DNA of 64,000 nt from Brevibacillus invocatus (GCF_003710915.1 NZ_RHHR01000010.1:124001-188000), one strand, 5' to 3'; shown: positions 44,942-54,220, counted from the first letter of the stretch. A program made the numbers and translations. Notes: generated by a model not told the origin, from the sequence alone.

Positions 44942-44985
44942 GAAAAAGCCAACTCTCCTGATGTGGAGTAGTCAGCTTCTTCCAA
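44942..44985 (-). terminator. Terminator of the glycan cluster
   Basis: On the minus strand AGCTGACTACTCC pairs imperfectly with GGAGAGTTGGCT around ACATCA, followed by TTTTTCTTTT. The stem includes the stop codon of the UDP-glucose dehydrogenase gene, last of the cluster. Confidence 0.8.
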
Positions 44986-46258
44986 CCCCCTTATAGAAAA
45001 AGCCCGCTTCCTCTAACGCTCTTGCAGGCCAAGCGTTTCTCCCGTCAAAAAGCAGGGGGACTTCCATCATTTCCATGATCTTTGCCCAATCCAGCTCGAC
45101 ACACTCCTTCCACTCCGTTACCAAGAGAGCAGCATGCGCCCCTTGAAAGACAGCCTCAGGTGTCGAAGTGTATTCTGCATCCGGGAAAAGCTCCTTTACA
45201 TGGTTTGAAGCCACAGGGTCGTAGGCGACGATCAATGCCCCAGACCTCTGTAAGGCATCCAGAATAGTCAGGGAGGGGGCTTCACGGATATCGTCGGTAT
45301 CCGGTTTGAATGCGAGGCCCAGCAACGCGATTCGTTTCCCATACAGATCAGGCATTTGTTTGTGGAGCTGCTCTAGGAACCAGAGAGGCTGGGTAGCATT
45401 GACCTCCCTCACTTTTTCCAATATCGACAGGTTTACGCCGTGTCGTTTGGCAAGATTCAGCAAAGCAATCGTATCCTTCGGGAAACAGGAGCCACCATAG
45501 CCGACACCTGCGCGAAGGAACTGTGGTCCGATCCTGCTGTCGAGACCCATCCCCTGTGAAATGGTCGATACGTCTGTTCCGATTTCGCTGCTCAGTCTGG
45601 CCAATTCGTTCATGAAAGATATGCGTGTAGCCAAGAAAGCGTTGGATGCATACTTGATCAATTCGGCATTCGCACGCGTCGTCTCTACCCAGGGTGCTGA
45701 GATGCCCTTGTACATCTCCTTCATGATATTCATCGCTTTTTGACTATCCGCACCCACGACGATTCGGGATGGCTGCAGGGCATCTTCCAATGCGCACCCC
45801 TCACGTAGAAACTCCGGATTGGAAACAACGTGCAGGTCGGCACAGTGACACAGCCTGCTTGCGGCATGGTCTCCAGTCCCGACAGGCACGGTGCTTTTGA
45901 TGACCACCACTCGCTCCACCGGCGCCTGGGAATGCAGCTCTTCAATTTCTTGAAGTGCAGCATGTAAATAAGTCAAGTCCGCCTCACCATTTGCTGCCTC
46001 AGGTGTTCCTACGCAAACGAAGATGACTTGTGCTTCTTTTGCTTCATGGAGACGGGTGGTAAAAAAAATGTTTTCTTGTTCCAGGACTTGTTTGAGCACC
46101 TGATCAAGACCTGGCTCGTAAATCGGTGATTGCCCCTGCATGAGTCGATCGATCTTATGCTTAACGACGTCGATCCCTAGCACCTGATGCCCCTTTACAG
46201 CCAGGGAAACTGCCGTTGTCAATCCCACGTAACCGGTACCGATCACGGCAACCTTCAT
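44972..46258 (-). CDS. UDP-glucose 6-dehydrogenase family protein
   Basis: A 428-residue NAD-dependent sugar-nucleotide dehydrogenase. The Rossmann motif is VAVIGTGYVGLTTAVSLAVKGH; other marks are SPIYEPGLDQVL, VSNPEFLREGCAL, and the catalytic cysteine C258 in GVGYGGSCFPKDT, then GLAFKPDTDDIREAPS. It would make UDP-glucuronate from UDP-glucose; a related UDP-sugar is possible. It is the last gene of the glycan cluster and supplies its acidic sugar precursor. Confidence 0.94.
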   Translation of the reverse strand: MKVAVIGTGYVGLTTAVSLAVKGHQVLGIDVVKHKIDRLMQGQSPIYEPGLDQVLKQVLEQENIFFTTRLHEAKEAQVIFVCVGTPEAANGEADLTYLHAALQEIEELHSQAPVERVVVIKSTVPVGTGDHAASRLCHCADLHVVSNPEFLREGCALEDALQPSRIVVGADSQKAMNIMKEMYKGISAPWVETTRANAELIKYASNAFLATRISFMNELARLSSEIGTDVSTISQGMGLDSRIGPQFLRAGVGYGGSCFPKDTIALLNLAKRHGVNLSILEKVREVNATQPLWFLEQLHKQMPDLYGKRIALLGLAFKPDTDDIREAPSLTILDALQRSGALIVAYDPVASNHVKELFPDAEYTSTPEAVFQGAHAALLVTEWKECVELDWAKIMEMMEVPLLFDGRNAWPARALEEAGFFYKGVGRS

Positions 46259-46270
46259 TCTTTCACCCCA

Positions 46271-47344
46271 TCATTTTTTCATCACACGCAGGTAGAGGTC
46301 TTCCAAAATCGCTCGCTGCTTTGAAATGTCGTGACTGCGTTCTACTTTTTCCCTCGCCCGCTCCACTACATGCGGCCAGTCTCCCCTCGCCTCCAACACA
46401 TGCTCCATCATCCTTGCCAGCTTTGTCGAGGAACGCTCAGGGACCAAATAACCGCTCACTTTATGTTCAATCAACTCTGGTATGCCTGCATGATAGGTCG
46501 AGATCACCGGTCTTCCTGTCGCCATCGCCTCCATCAAGACATTGGGAATACCTTCCTGATTTCCGTTCCTAGCCGTTTTACAGGCGATCACGAAAAGATG
46601 GCAGCGCGCTAGTTCACGCTGCACCGCGTGGTGGGGTAGCGCCCCTTTGAACACAACTTGCTTTTCGATTTGGTATTTCTTCACCATCCGCCGTAATTTC
46701 TGCTTTTCTTCTCCGTCACCGACTATGATCAATTTGGCCTTGGGATACTTGATCCGTATTTGCTTGAAGGCTTTAATCAATGTATCCATTCCCTTTTTCT
46801 CTGTCAGTCGTCCAACACTCAGCAGACGGTACTCGTCATTGGCTACAGCTTGGGGGGCCTGCATGGGAAATTTTCGCAAGTCAATCCCGGACCGGATCAA
46901 CGTAATTTTCTTAGCAGGACAACCCAAGCGAACCAGCCTTCGCTTCATGTGTTGACTGACAACTGTAAAGGCCATTCCTTTGCGAAACAAGCGTTTGAGC
47001 GCGCGCCGATAAGACGGATTTTCCCGTACCCTCTTCGTTGCGTCAAAACCGTGAAAGGAGGTGATCAAAGGGATTTTTGCTTTGCGAGCATACGGGAGAA
47101 GCTCCAGTCCAGCAGGACCAAACCGAGCGTGCAGACATTTCACTTTTTTTCTTCGCAACCATGTGGAGAGGCCGGTCAAATGCTTGCGCACATAGACCGG
47201 CGAGAAGGGAAAAAGCTTTTTGTTCATGTGCCTTTGTCGCGTCAAGACGATTGGTTCGACCTGTCGGTGGCCAAGTAGCTGCTCGTATATAAAGGTTTCA
47301 CTTTTCGGAAGAAACTTTCTTCGATAAACGAGGACGCGATGCAT
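46271..47344 (-). CDS. Family 4 glycosyltransferase
   Basis: A 357-residue GT-B-fold transferase. The N-terminal domain has HARFGPAGLELLPYARKAKIPLITSFHGFDAT; the C-terminal domain has LLSVGRLTEKKGMDTLIKAFKQI, KLIIVGDGEE and the nucleotide-sugar motif EGIPNVLMEAMATGRPVISTYHAGIPELI (E-x7-E). It is very basic overall. The donor and acceptor are unknown. It lies 12 bases upstream of the UDP-glucose dehydrogenase gene. Confidence 0.92.
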   Translation of the reverse strand: MHRVLVYRRKFLPKSETFIYEQLLGHRQVEPIVLTRQRHMNKKLFPFSPVYVRKHLTGLSTWLRRKKVKCLHARFGPAGLELLPYARKAKIPLITSFHGFDATKRVRENPSYRRALKRLFRKGMAFTVVSQHMKRRLVRLGCPAKKITLIRSGIDLRKFPMQAPQAVANDEYRLLSVGRLTEKKGMDTLIKAFKQIRIKYPKAKLIIVGDGEEKQKLRRMVKKYQIEKQVVFKGALPHHAVQRELARCHLFVIACKTARNGNQEGIPNVLMEAMATGRPVISTYHAGIPELIEHKVSGYLVPERSSTKLARMMEHVLEARGDWPHVVERAREKVERSHDISKQRAILEDLYLRVMKK

Positions 47345-47368
47345 AACCGGCCTCCTATCCTTTCGTTC

Positions 47369-48319
47369 TTATCCCTTGTCTTGCGCTTGTAAGTCTGCTA
47401 ATTGCAATCGAAGCCCTTCCTCCAAGGCGACCCGTGGCTTGTAACCTAATTTCCCGGTGGCAAAACGAATGTCTGCACTGGTGCGTTTGGAATCTCCTGC
47501 TGAATCAGCCATGTAGGTAATCTTTGGAGAGACATTCAGCAAGCTTCCCATGAGGTTCAGGACATCAATCAGTTTGAATTCGCGATCGCCACCAATATTG
47601 AAAATATCTCCCGGATCTGCGTACTGAGCCGCCAAGATGTTGGCTTCCACCGCATCCGTGACAAAAGTAAAATCCCGACTCTGCTGTCCGTCGCCGTAGA
47701 TGGAGACGGTCTCCCCCTTCATCAGATGGCGAAAAAATCGGTGAAAAGCCATATCCGTGCGTTGTCTGGGCCCATATACGGTAAAGTAGCGGAGCATGGT
47801 GACCGGCAGCCCGAATGCTTTTACATACACCTGACAAATTTGCTCCATCGACGCCTTGGTCACCCCATAGGGCGAGATTGGGCGCAACGGCGTCTGTTCG
47901 TCTGTTTTATCGCCATCCATGGTGCCGTACACAGACGAAGAAGAAGACGCTACGATGACAGGTGGCTTTGGGAGCTTCAGGCACGCCTCCAGAAGGGATT
48001 GTGTGCCCAGAATATTGTGACTCACATAGTCAGTAAAGGCTGTGCCCCAACTGCTCCTTACGCCTGGGAGGGCAGCCAGATGATAGACGACATCTACTCC
48101 CTCCAACCACTCCTCCCATCGATTCGCCTGGATCATGGCTGAATGAAAGGTGAAGGCCGGATGGGTTCCGATTTCCGCCAGGTTACGCAGTTTGGCAGCG
48201 ACATCATAATTGTCGAGAAAACCGTCTATTCCTATCACGGTAGCGCCGTCACGAAGCAAGCGCTGCGTCAAATGCGATCCGATAAATCCGGCACATCCGG
48301 TGACAAGAGCTTTTGTCAT
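47369..48319 (-). CDS. NAD-dependent sugar-nucleotide epimerase/dehydratase
   Basis: A 316-residue extended SDR protein: the NAD motif is GCAGFIGSHL (8-17), with ASSSSSVYG (catalytic Ser) and active-site Y151-G-V-T-K155. LRYFTVYGPRQRTDMAFHRFF and VTDAVEANILAAQ fit the UDP-glucose/UDP-glucuronate 4-epimerase group. Because UDP-glucose dehydrogenase is in the same cluster, conversion of UDP-GlcA to UDP-GalA is a reasonable guess but not shown by the sequence. Its ATG overlaps the stop of the GT2 gene by four bases. Confidence 0.9.
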   Translation of the reverse strand: MTKALVTGCAGFIGSHLTQRLLRDGATVIGIDGFLDNYDVAAKLRNLAEIGTHPAFTFHSAMIQANRWEEWLEGVDVVYHLAALPGVRSSWGTAFTDYVSHNILGTQSLLEACLKLPKPPVIVASSSSSVYGTMDGDKTDEQTPLRPISPYGVTKASMEQICQVYVKAFGLPVTMLRYFTVYGPRQRTDMAFHRFFRHLMKGETVSIYGDGQQSRDFTFVTDAVEANILAAQYADPGDIFNIGGDREFKLIDVLNLMGSLLNVSPKITYMADSAGDSKRTSADIRFATGKLGYKPRVALEEGLRLQLADLQAQDKG

Positions 48320-49125
48320 CGACGACGACGCCTCCCTCTTCGTTTCTTCAGCTTTCTGATGACCAGGTAGCCTTCCCTATAGCCGTAGACTGCTCTATAT
48401 TTGTTCCCCCAACGTTTCAAATAGTAGGAAAAGGTTTTCTTCCGCAGGTGGTTTCTTCTTCTTTTCATTTTCCCGTCCGTCAGCTGCCCTTTATGCTTGG
48501 TTCGATTGTATAATTTGCGGTTAATAAACCGTACAGGGTACTTTTCGATCAGTCGCAAAATGATGCGGCGGTCTTCCATGATCCGTCCTTGGTATTTATC
48601 AGAGGTGTCCCAGCCTCCGACCTCATGCAAAGCAGAAACACGATAGCAGCGTGGCGCCACCATCCAGCGGTTGTATTTCAAAAACTGATACTTGTTGCGA
48701 AAATGTTTGTGCCGCACTAAAAATGGATTGTAGTACTTACCTCGCTTCACACGCCAAATCTTTACATTCCCGTAGTATAGAGCTGTTTTTGCTCTGCTTT
48801 TGTGAATGTATTTCTTCATTACGGCAAGCGTGCGCTTTGGCAGCCAATCATCTGAATCCAATTGCAACAGATAGGGGGTATTGATTAGGGCAAGCGCCTG
48901 GTTCATCACTTTGGAGATTCCTGAGTTTTTTTCCATCCGATAGTACATCACGTTTGGAAGGTGCAAGTATTTTTCTACTTTTTTTCGCGTATTGTCGGTA
49001 GAGGCATCATCCATGATCAACAAGTTCCAGTCTTTTGACGTTTGCTTCATGACACTGGAGATCGCTTTGCGAATAAACTTTGCCCGATTGTAAGTCGGGA
49101 TCACAACAGTAAAGGTCGGACTCAT
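48316..49125 (-). CDS. Family 2 glycosyltransferase with a basic tail
   Basis: A 269-residue GT-A-fold transferase: FTVVIPTYNRAKFIRKAISSVMKQT, LIMDDASTDNTRKKVEKYL, NQALALINTPYLLQLDSDDWLPKRTL (the D-x-D metal site is DSDD). From about residue 215 the protein becomes strongly basic and ends KKRRGRRRRR, unusual for a soluble GT2 and possibly a membrane- or polyanion-binding tail. It overlaps its neighbours by four bases on both sides, implying coupled translation. Donor and acceptor unknown. Confidence 0.92.
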   Translation of the reverse strand: MSPTFTVVIPTYNRAKFIRKAISSVMKQTSKDWNLLIMDDASTDNTRKKVEKYLHLPNVMYYRMEKNSGISKVMNQALALINTPYLLQLDSDDWLPKRTLAVMKKYIHKSRAKTALYYGNVKIWRVKRGKYYNPFLVRHKHFRNKYQFLKYNRWMVAPRCYRVSALHEVGGWDTSDKYQGRIMEDRRIILRLIEKYPVRFINRKLYNRTKHKGQLTDGKMKRRRNHLRKKTFSYYLKRWGNKYRAVYGYREGYLVIRKLKKRRGRRRRR

Positions 49126-50168
49126 AGCTCCTCCCTCTTGACAGCTGGTATTCGAATCGATGATTTGTCACTCAGAATAATAACGCCAATGCTGTCCGTT
49201 GATTGGCCTGTCAAATGTGAGGACCGACCAAATACGCTGTCCGTCAGTTTCCAGTCGACATTTTTCAACGAACTGTTTTCTAAAAGAATGCTGTTTTCGA
49301 TATGAACACAATTTTCCAATTGCACGCCATCTTGCACGGATACAAACGGTCCCAGTCGGCAATTTTTGATGTGACAACCCTCACCAATCAGGACGGGGCC
49401 AACGATTTCACAGTTTTCCAGGACGCTGCTCGTTCCTACCTGATGTGAATATCCAACCTCTTTTTCCAGCATCCAGCGATTTGCTTCCAGCCAGCGATCG
49501 ATTGTTCCCACGTCGGAATATTTGCCGCTCGTAATGGCATGCGCCATATGGTAGCCACGATCAATCATCGACTGGATGGCATCTGTAATTTCGTACTCCC
49601 CACGGGCCGAGGGCTGCAGTGTAGCAATCGACTCAAAGATGGGTTTGGTGAAAAGATAAGCACCAATCACCGCCAAATTACTCTTGGGCTGTTTTGGTTT
49701 TTCCTCAACACAAATGAGACGCCCATCTTTCACTTCGGCAATCCCATAATCCTGTGGTCTCTCCACTTCACTTAGCATCACGACACCGTCGGATTGTGTA
49801 CGTTCAAAAGCACGCGTCAGTCCGTGCAGCGAATCCATCAGCAAGTTATCGCCCAACAACAAGACAAACGGTTCGTCTTGCAAAAACGACTGTGCCAATT
49901 GGACGGCATGTGCGATTCCCAAGGGAACCTTTTGCTCAATAAAGGTAATGGTAGCCCCGAATTGACTACCATCACCAACTAGAGGAGGAATTTGCACTTG
50001 GGAAGGGTGAATGACGATCCCGATGTCATCAACACCCACTTCACGCAGCTTGCGGATGCAAGAGTGTAAAACTGGATGATTGGCCACAGGGAGGAGGGTC
50101 TTTGGTTGCGAATAGGAAAAGGGGTGCAGTCGCGTGCCACGCCCAGCACATAAGATTAACCCTTTCAC
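49122..50168 (-). CDS. Sugar nucleotidyltransferase with left-handed beta-helix tail (RmlA/GlmU-like)
   Basis: A 348-residue enzyme making an NDP-sugar from a sugar-1-phosphate. The catalytic part opens with GLILCAGRGTRLHPFSYSQPKTLLPVANHPVL and contains LLLGDNLLMDSLHGL; the C-terminus from about residue 240 has hexapeptide-type repeats (CEIVGPVLIGEGCHIKNCRLGPFVSV, LENCVHIENSILLENSSL). This matches the long-form glucose-1-phosphate thymidylyltransferases; other NTP/sugar pairs are possible. The start is GTG 50168 eight bases after GGGGAG. The annotated-looking upstream extension has no ribosome site. Confidence 0.88.
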   Translation of the reverse strand: MKGLILCAGRGTRLHPFSYSQPKTLLPVANHPVLHSCIRKLREVGVDDIGIVIHPSQVQIPPLVGDGSQFGATITFIEQKVPLGIAHAVQLAQSFLQDEPFVLLLGDNLLMDSLHGLTRAFERTQSDGVVMLSEVERPQDYGIAEVKDGRLICVEEKPKQPKSNLAVIGAYLFTKPIFESIATLQPSARGEYEITDAIQSMIDRGYHMAHAITSGKYSDVGTIDRWLEANRWMLEKEVGYSHQVGTSSVLENCEIVGPVLIGEGCHIKNCRLGPFVSVQDGVQLENCVHIENSILLENSSLKNVDWKLTDSVFGRSSHLTGQSTDSIGVIILSDKSSIRIPAVKREEL

Positions 50169-50290
50169 ATCTATCACTCCCCAGTTGTGCTCTGTGATAC
50201 TTACAACGTATGCACATCTGCGTATCTGGACAGGGCAAACGTCCACACTGGGGAAAGAAAGGGCGTAAACCTAGCGTTTTCCCGCGATTG

Positions 50291-51469
50291 TCACCCCGCT
50301 TTAGGAAGCTGCTGTCTCGTGTTTTGTCGTTTTTCTAGGGCTTGCTTAAAGACACGCAAATATCCTTGTGCGGTCGCATACCAGGAAAACTGCTTGGCTC
50401 TCTGCAGGGCTTGTTTTCCCATTTCCACGCGAATTTGCGGATGTTTCCACATGACCTCCCAGATTGCGGGAAGCTCACTACTCCAATCCTTGGGAGGAAT
50501 CAATATCCCACTTCCCTGATGTGTCACTACTTCACCGATACCTCCGCGCGGTGTAGAAATGACAGGCTTGCCTGATGCCATCGCCTCCAGATTGACACGG
50601 CAAAACGCTTCCTGCCATACCGACGGCGTTGCCACGACATCACCAATCTGATAATAAAGAGGCATTTGGGCACTCGGAACAAAATTCACGAACTTCACCT
50701 TGTCTCCGAGAGGTTTGGCCAATTTCCGCAATTCTCGTACATAAGGGTTCAATCGATTGCTGCCATAGCCCGTACCCCCTACGATGACGAGACGAGCCAG
50801 AGGATCCTGCTCACTTACCTTTCGAAAAGCCTTCAGCAAGACGTGGACACCTTTGGCTCGCATCAACCTGCCAGCGTAGAACAAAACGCGGTGCTCAGGC
50901 TTCAGTCCGATCTGTTTGCGCAGTTTTTTTACTGTGTAGTGGATTTTTGCCACCTGATAAGGAGAAACATCTACCCCGAGATGCACAGCATGTATTTTTT
51001 TCGCCGGAATCCTGAAAGCCTTCATAAAATGACGCCGCAAATACTCGCTGTTGGTCAGAAAACCCTCCGTGAGACGCACGACCCTTCTCATTTTTTCTTT
51101 GCTTATGATCGAAGGGGAAGCGTAGACATGGGAATGCATATTAACAAAGACCGGGATTTTGGGGAAATGGCGCTTCAAGGTCAGCACATACGCAGGTCGA
51201 TTCTCCACCATGATGACATCCGGTTTATTCTTGCGAAGATGCTTGATGATTTTTTGCATATAGGGCTTCGGACCGTTGTAGTGAAATCTGACGAAATGCC
51301 GATTTTCTTCCATCGCTGATTTTGGATAGGTCTCGCATTTGCGTGTATAGATCGTGATCTGATGCTCTGGATCCATCATCTTCGTCGCTTCATCAATATC
51401 ATGCTCGACTGAGCTGCCTTTGACAGGGGGAACGGAGAATGGTCCGGGACTAATGATCGCGATGTGCAT
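50291..51469 (-). CDS. Family 4 glycosyltransferase similar to spore coat CotSA
   Basis: A 392-residue GT-B transferase beginning MHIAIISPGPFSVPPVKGSSVEHDIDE, as in the CotSA group of spore coat-associated glycosyltransferases. The C-terminal half has HRVLFYAGRLMRAKGVHVLLKAFRKV, LVIVGGTGYG, and SVWQEAFCRVNLEAMASGKPVISTPRGGIGEVV (donor-binding). Its start lies inside the 3' end of the coiled-coil gene (20-base overlap). Function in spore-surface glycan assembly is inferred from this similarity and the sigma-K-like promoter upstream. Confidence 0.88.
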   Translation of the reverse strand: MHIAIISPGPFSVPPVKGSSVEHDIDEATKMMDPEHQITIYTRKCETYPKSAMEENRHFVRFHYNGPKPYMQKIIKHLRKNKPDVIMVENRPAYVLTLKRHFPKIPVFVNMHSHVYASPSIISKEKMRRVVRLTEGFLTNSEYLRRHFMKAFRIPAKKIHAVHLGVDVSPYQVAKIHYTVKKLRKQIGLKPEHRVLFYAGRLMRAKGVHVLLKAFRKVSEQDPLARLVIVGGTGYGSNRLNPYVRELRKLAKPLGDKVKFVNFVPSAQMPLYYQIGDVVATPSVWQEAFCRVNLEAMASGKPVISTPRGGIGEVVTHQGSGILIPPKDWSSELPAIWEVMWKHPQIRVEMGKQALQRAKQFSWYATAQGYLRVFKQALEKRQNTRQQLPKAG

Positions 51470-51797
51470 GTCGCTCGTTTTCCCACTCCTTTTTCAAAGA
51501 CAGCACAACCTGATACAAATGCTGTCTTTCCTTCGTTTGCGCCTCTTCAGCTTCGAGGCTGCGCTTTTCCCACGCAGCAAGCTGCTCCTTCACTTCCTTC
51601 AGCTCCAGCTCCAGCCGCTGAATTTGTTCCTTTAGGTTCTCTTCTACCTTCTTTTCAACCACCTGCGGTTTTTGCAGGTTCATTTCCACCGGTTTCAAGC
51701 ATGTGATTCTTTCTACTGCCTCATCGACGACATATTGGCCAGAGAAGACACCTGGCGTTACCCAATGGGGCAAATCCCATTTTTTCTTTTTTTCCAT
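51450..51797 (-). CDS. Coiled-coil protein of unknown function, first gene of the glycan cluster
   Basis: A 115-residue soluble protein. The N-terminus MEKKKKWDLPHWVTPGVFSGQYVVDEAVERI looks globular or a binding segment; residues about 45-115 form a long charged heptad-like helix (VEKKVEENLKEQIQRLELELKEVKEQLAAWEKR...). There is no signal or membrane segment. The ATG at 51797 follows GGAGGTC. It overlaps the CotSA-like gene by 20 bases, so the two are translated together, and it could be a scaffold that brings the glycosyltransferases to the coat. I do not recognise the family. Confidence 0.7.
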   Translation of the reverse strand: MEKKKKWDLPHWVTPGVFSGQYVVDEAVERITCLKPVEMNLQKPQVVEKKVEENLKEQIQRLELELKEVKEQLAAWEKRSLEAEEAQTKERQHLYQVVLSLKKEWENERHAHRDH

Positions 51798-51882
51798 ATA
51801 CCATGACCTCCAGCATGATGCCACCTGTTCCACTCGACAATGCATGTTAGGTTAGGCAGGATGGCAACTAGCATCTACGTAA

Positions 51883-51910
51883 TATGCTATGACACAGCCC
51901 GATGATGGGT
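51883..51910 (-). promoter_or_regulatory. Sigma-K-type promoter for the glycan cluster
   Basis: On the minus strand ACC and CATAGCATA are exactly 16 bases apart, matching the sigma-K consensus (AC near -35, 16-base spacer, CATANNNTA). It lies about 86 bases before the coiled-coil gene start and faces the whole cluster. No sigma-A promoter is evident in the same gap. Confidence 0.6.
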
Positions 51911-51952
51911 ACGTGTATAAGAAAAACTTGCTTTGTCGCAAATCAATAAAAA

Positions 51953-51984
51953 AACCGCTCTGACTGTTTCCAATCAAAGCGGTT
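51953..51984 (-). terminator. Terminator of dnaD
   Basis: A 14-base stem (AACCGCTTTGATTG with CAGTCAGAGCGGTT, two G-T pairs) followed by TTTTTTATT on the minus strand. The dnaD stop codon lies in the stem. It isolates dnaD from the glycan cluster promoter. Confidence 0.92.
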
Positions 51985-52657
51985 GCCGATGATCTTTGGT
52001 TGTTTGTTGTCTGCGGAAATTGAGACTGTATAGACGTGCTTGCTCTACGCTCGTAATTTGCTGCTTTTGCCATTCAAGCAAAATCCGATCGATGTAACGG
52101 ATATGCAGCTTCCCTACCGTGGCAGCCTCACGCAACGCTGTCAAAATCAGCTCTTCCTGATAGCCATCCTGATTCGTCCACATATGGATATTCTCGATCT
52201 CAATCGGGGACAAAGGACGGCCAAAAGCTTGCTCGAAACGGGTATAGATGGCGACGGGCTCTGTATGCATCGAAGCTGCCACTTCTCCAAACACTCCTCC
52301 GTCCGGAATCGACGATTGCTGCTCGCGCCACGTGTTGTAGAGCTTCCGATAGAGTGGCGTCAGATTGTATTGCTCGTGCCTCATACCAGTCTGTTCGTCA
52401 CGATACTCATCAATGGAGATCCAGTCTTCCTTCAACAGCTTTTGCAAGGATTGAATCAGTTTCATACTGGAAAGAGACATTCTCTCCTCCAGCTCTGCCA
52501 ATGTGGGAAAACGATTCCCCTCCTGCTGAAAGGAAAGTAAATGGATGAGAAGCATCATTTCTTCATCTGTCAAAGACATGCGTTTATACAATTTTAAAAG
52601 CATATTGGATACAGAAGTTGCACCCTCTTGCAACAATTGCAATATATGGGAATCCAT
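51974..52657 (-). CDS. dnaD: Primosomal protein DnaD
   Basis: A 227-residue replication initiation protein. The N-terminal winged-helix DDBH1 domain (LKLYKRMSLTDEEMMLLIHLLSFQQEGNRFPTLAELEERMSLS) is followed by the DDBH2 DNA-binding domain FGRPLSPIEIENIHMWTNQDGYQEELILTALREAATVGKLHIRYIDRILLEWQKQ. It helps load the DnaC-type helicase at oriC and at restart forks. It lies after asnS, as in B. subtilis. Confidence 0.93.
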   Translation of the reverse strand: MDSHILQLLQEGATSVSNMLLKLYKRMSLTDEEMMLLIHLLSFQQEGNRFPTLAELEERMSLSSMKLIQSLQKLLKEDWISIDEYRDEQTGMRHEQYNLTPLYRKLYNTWREQQSSIPDGGVFGEVAASMHTEPVAIYTRFEQAFGRPLSPIEIENIHMWTNQDGYQEELILTALREAATVGKLHIRYIDRILLEWQKQQITSVEQARLYSLNFRRQQTTKDHRQPL

Positions 52658-52720
52658 GTAGCATATTCACCTCTGGGTTGGATTTACTCGGATGTAAAAG
52701 GCGCCTGCCAGTAGGAAGAA

Positions 52721-52756
52721 GAATCACCCTGCTGCCCTCCAGCAACAGGGTGATTC
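52721..52756 (-). terminator. Terminator of asnS
   Basis: GAATCACCCTG and CAGGGTGATTC make an 11-base perfect stem 22 bases after the asnS stop; on the minus strand TTCTTCC follows. Confidence 0.8.
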
Positions 52757-52778
52757 GAAAAACAAGGAAGGAACCCGT

Positions 52779-54068
52779 TTATGGATAGAGACGATTCAGC
52801 ATACGTGGGAACGGAATCGTTTCTCTTACGTGATCAAGTCCACAAATCCACGCGATGGTCCGCTCCAGACCCAGTCCAAAACCGGAATGTGGAACCGTTC
52901 CGTACTTGCGCAGATCGAGATACCAGCGATACGCTTCCTCGGACAGCTTGTGCTCAGCAAAGCGCTTTTCCAGCAGCTCTGGATCGTCGATACGTTGGCT
53001 GCCACCGATAATTTCACCGTATCCTTCCGGTGCGATCATGTCGGCACACAATACGACTTCCGGTCTTTCTGGATGTGGCTTCATGTAGAATGCCTTGATC
53101 TCCGTCGGATAGTGAGTGATGAAGACAGGCTTGTCATAGTGCTCGGCAATCATGGTCTCATCGGGAGCACCGAAGTCGTCGCCCCATTTGATCTCACTGC
53201 CTTTATCCTGAAGCAGCTTGATGGCATCGTCATACGTGATACGCGGGAAGGTGCCGATGACGTTTTCCAGCTTGCTGGTGTCACGCTCCAGTGTTTTCAG
53301 TTCACGCTGACAGTTCTTTAGCACGGATTGAACGACATGGGAGACAAATGCTTCCTGGATTCGAAGATTTTCTTCGTGATCGACGAAAGCCATCTCCGGC
53401 TCGATCATCCAGAACTCGATCAAATGGCGACGCGTTTTTGATTTTTCAGCACGGAAAGTAGGACCAAACGAATAGACACGCCCCAGAGCCATTGCGGCGG
53501 CTTCCATGTACAACTGGCCGGATTGGGACAAATAGGCGTCTTCGTCAAAATACTTCGTATGGAACAGGTTGGTCGTACCTTCCGCTGAAGTAGGCGTCAA
53601 AATCGGCGGATCTACCTTGAAGAAGCCATTCTCCTGGAAGAATTCGTACATCGCACGGATGACTTCTGAACGAACAGCCATAACTGCCCGTTGACGAGGA
53701 GAACGCAGCCAGAGATGGCGATGATCCATCAAGAAGTCAACCCCGTGTTCTTTCAAAGAGATTGGGTATTCTTGTGCAATCTGAATAATTTCAACACCGG
53801 TTACGGTTAATTCGTATCCACTTGGAGCGCGATCGTCTGCACGAACCACACCCGTTATGTACAAGGAGCTTTCTTGTGTCAGTTTGGAGGCATTCTCCCA
53901 TACGTCTTCTGCAACTTCCGCTTTTACGACAACACCCTGAATAAAGCCAGAGCCATCGCGCAGCTGCAAAAACTGTATTTTTCCGCTGCTTCGCTTGTTA
54001 TACAGCCAGCAGCCTATTCGTACTTCTTGTCCAACATGCTGCCCTACTTGGGCAATCGTCGTCAACAT
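52779..54068 (-). CDS. asnS: Asparaginyl-tRNA synthetase
   Basis: A 429-residue class II aminoacyl-tRNA synthetase. The N-terminal OB fold ([33 protein letters not shown]) is followed by the catalytic core with motif 2 [25 protein letters not shown] and motif 3 [32 protein letters not shown] at the end and the absence of an Asp-type insertion support AsnS. The ATG at 54068 gives the usual length; upstream in-frame codons lie between the -10 and the start. A strong sigma-A promoter precedes it. Confidence 0.96.
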   Translation of the reverse strand: MLTTIAQVGQHVGQEVRIGCWLYNKRSSGKIQFLQLRDGSGFIQGVVVKAEVAEDVWENASKLTQESSLYITGVVRADDRAPSGYELTVTGVEIIQIAQEYPISLKEHGVDFLMDHRHLWLRSPRQRAVMAVRSEVIRAMYEFFQENGFFKVDPPILTPTSAEGTTNLFHTKYFDEDAYLSQSGQLYMEAAAMALGRVYSFGPTFRAEKSKTRRHLIEFWMIEPEMAFVDHEENLRIQEAFVSHVVQSVLKNCQRELKTLERDTSKLENVIGTFPRITYDDAIKLLQDKGSEIKWGDDFGAPDETMIAEHYDKPVFITHYPTEIKAFYMKPHPERPEVVLCADMIAPEGYGEIIGGSQRIDDPELLEKRFAEHKLSEEAYRWYLDLRKYGTVPHSGFGLGLERTIAWICGLDHVRETIPFPRMLNRLYP

Positions 54069-54127
54069 CGGATCATTTTCCCTCCATTTACCATTACCTA
54101 ACATTGAGATGCTTGGTATACCTAACA

Positions 54128-54156
54128 ATTATACTATCGGCATGTTTTAAATACAA
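54128..54156 (-). promoter_or_regulatory. Sigma-A promoter of asnS
   Basis: On the minus strand TTGTAT and TATAAT are 17 bases apart, about 60 bases before the asnS start. Both hexamers are good. This promoter means asnS is not dependent on the upstream repeat-protein transcript. Confidence 0.85.
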
Positions 54157-54220
54157 CGAGAACCGATTGAAGGCATTCCATTTGTTTACCGTAATAATAT
54201 TATGTTTTCTTTTTTAAAAC

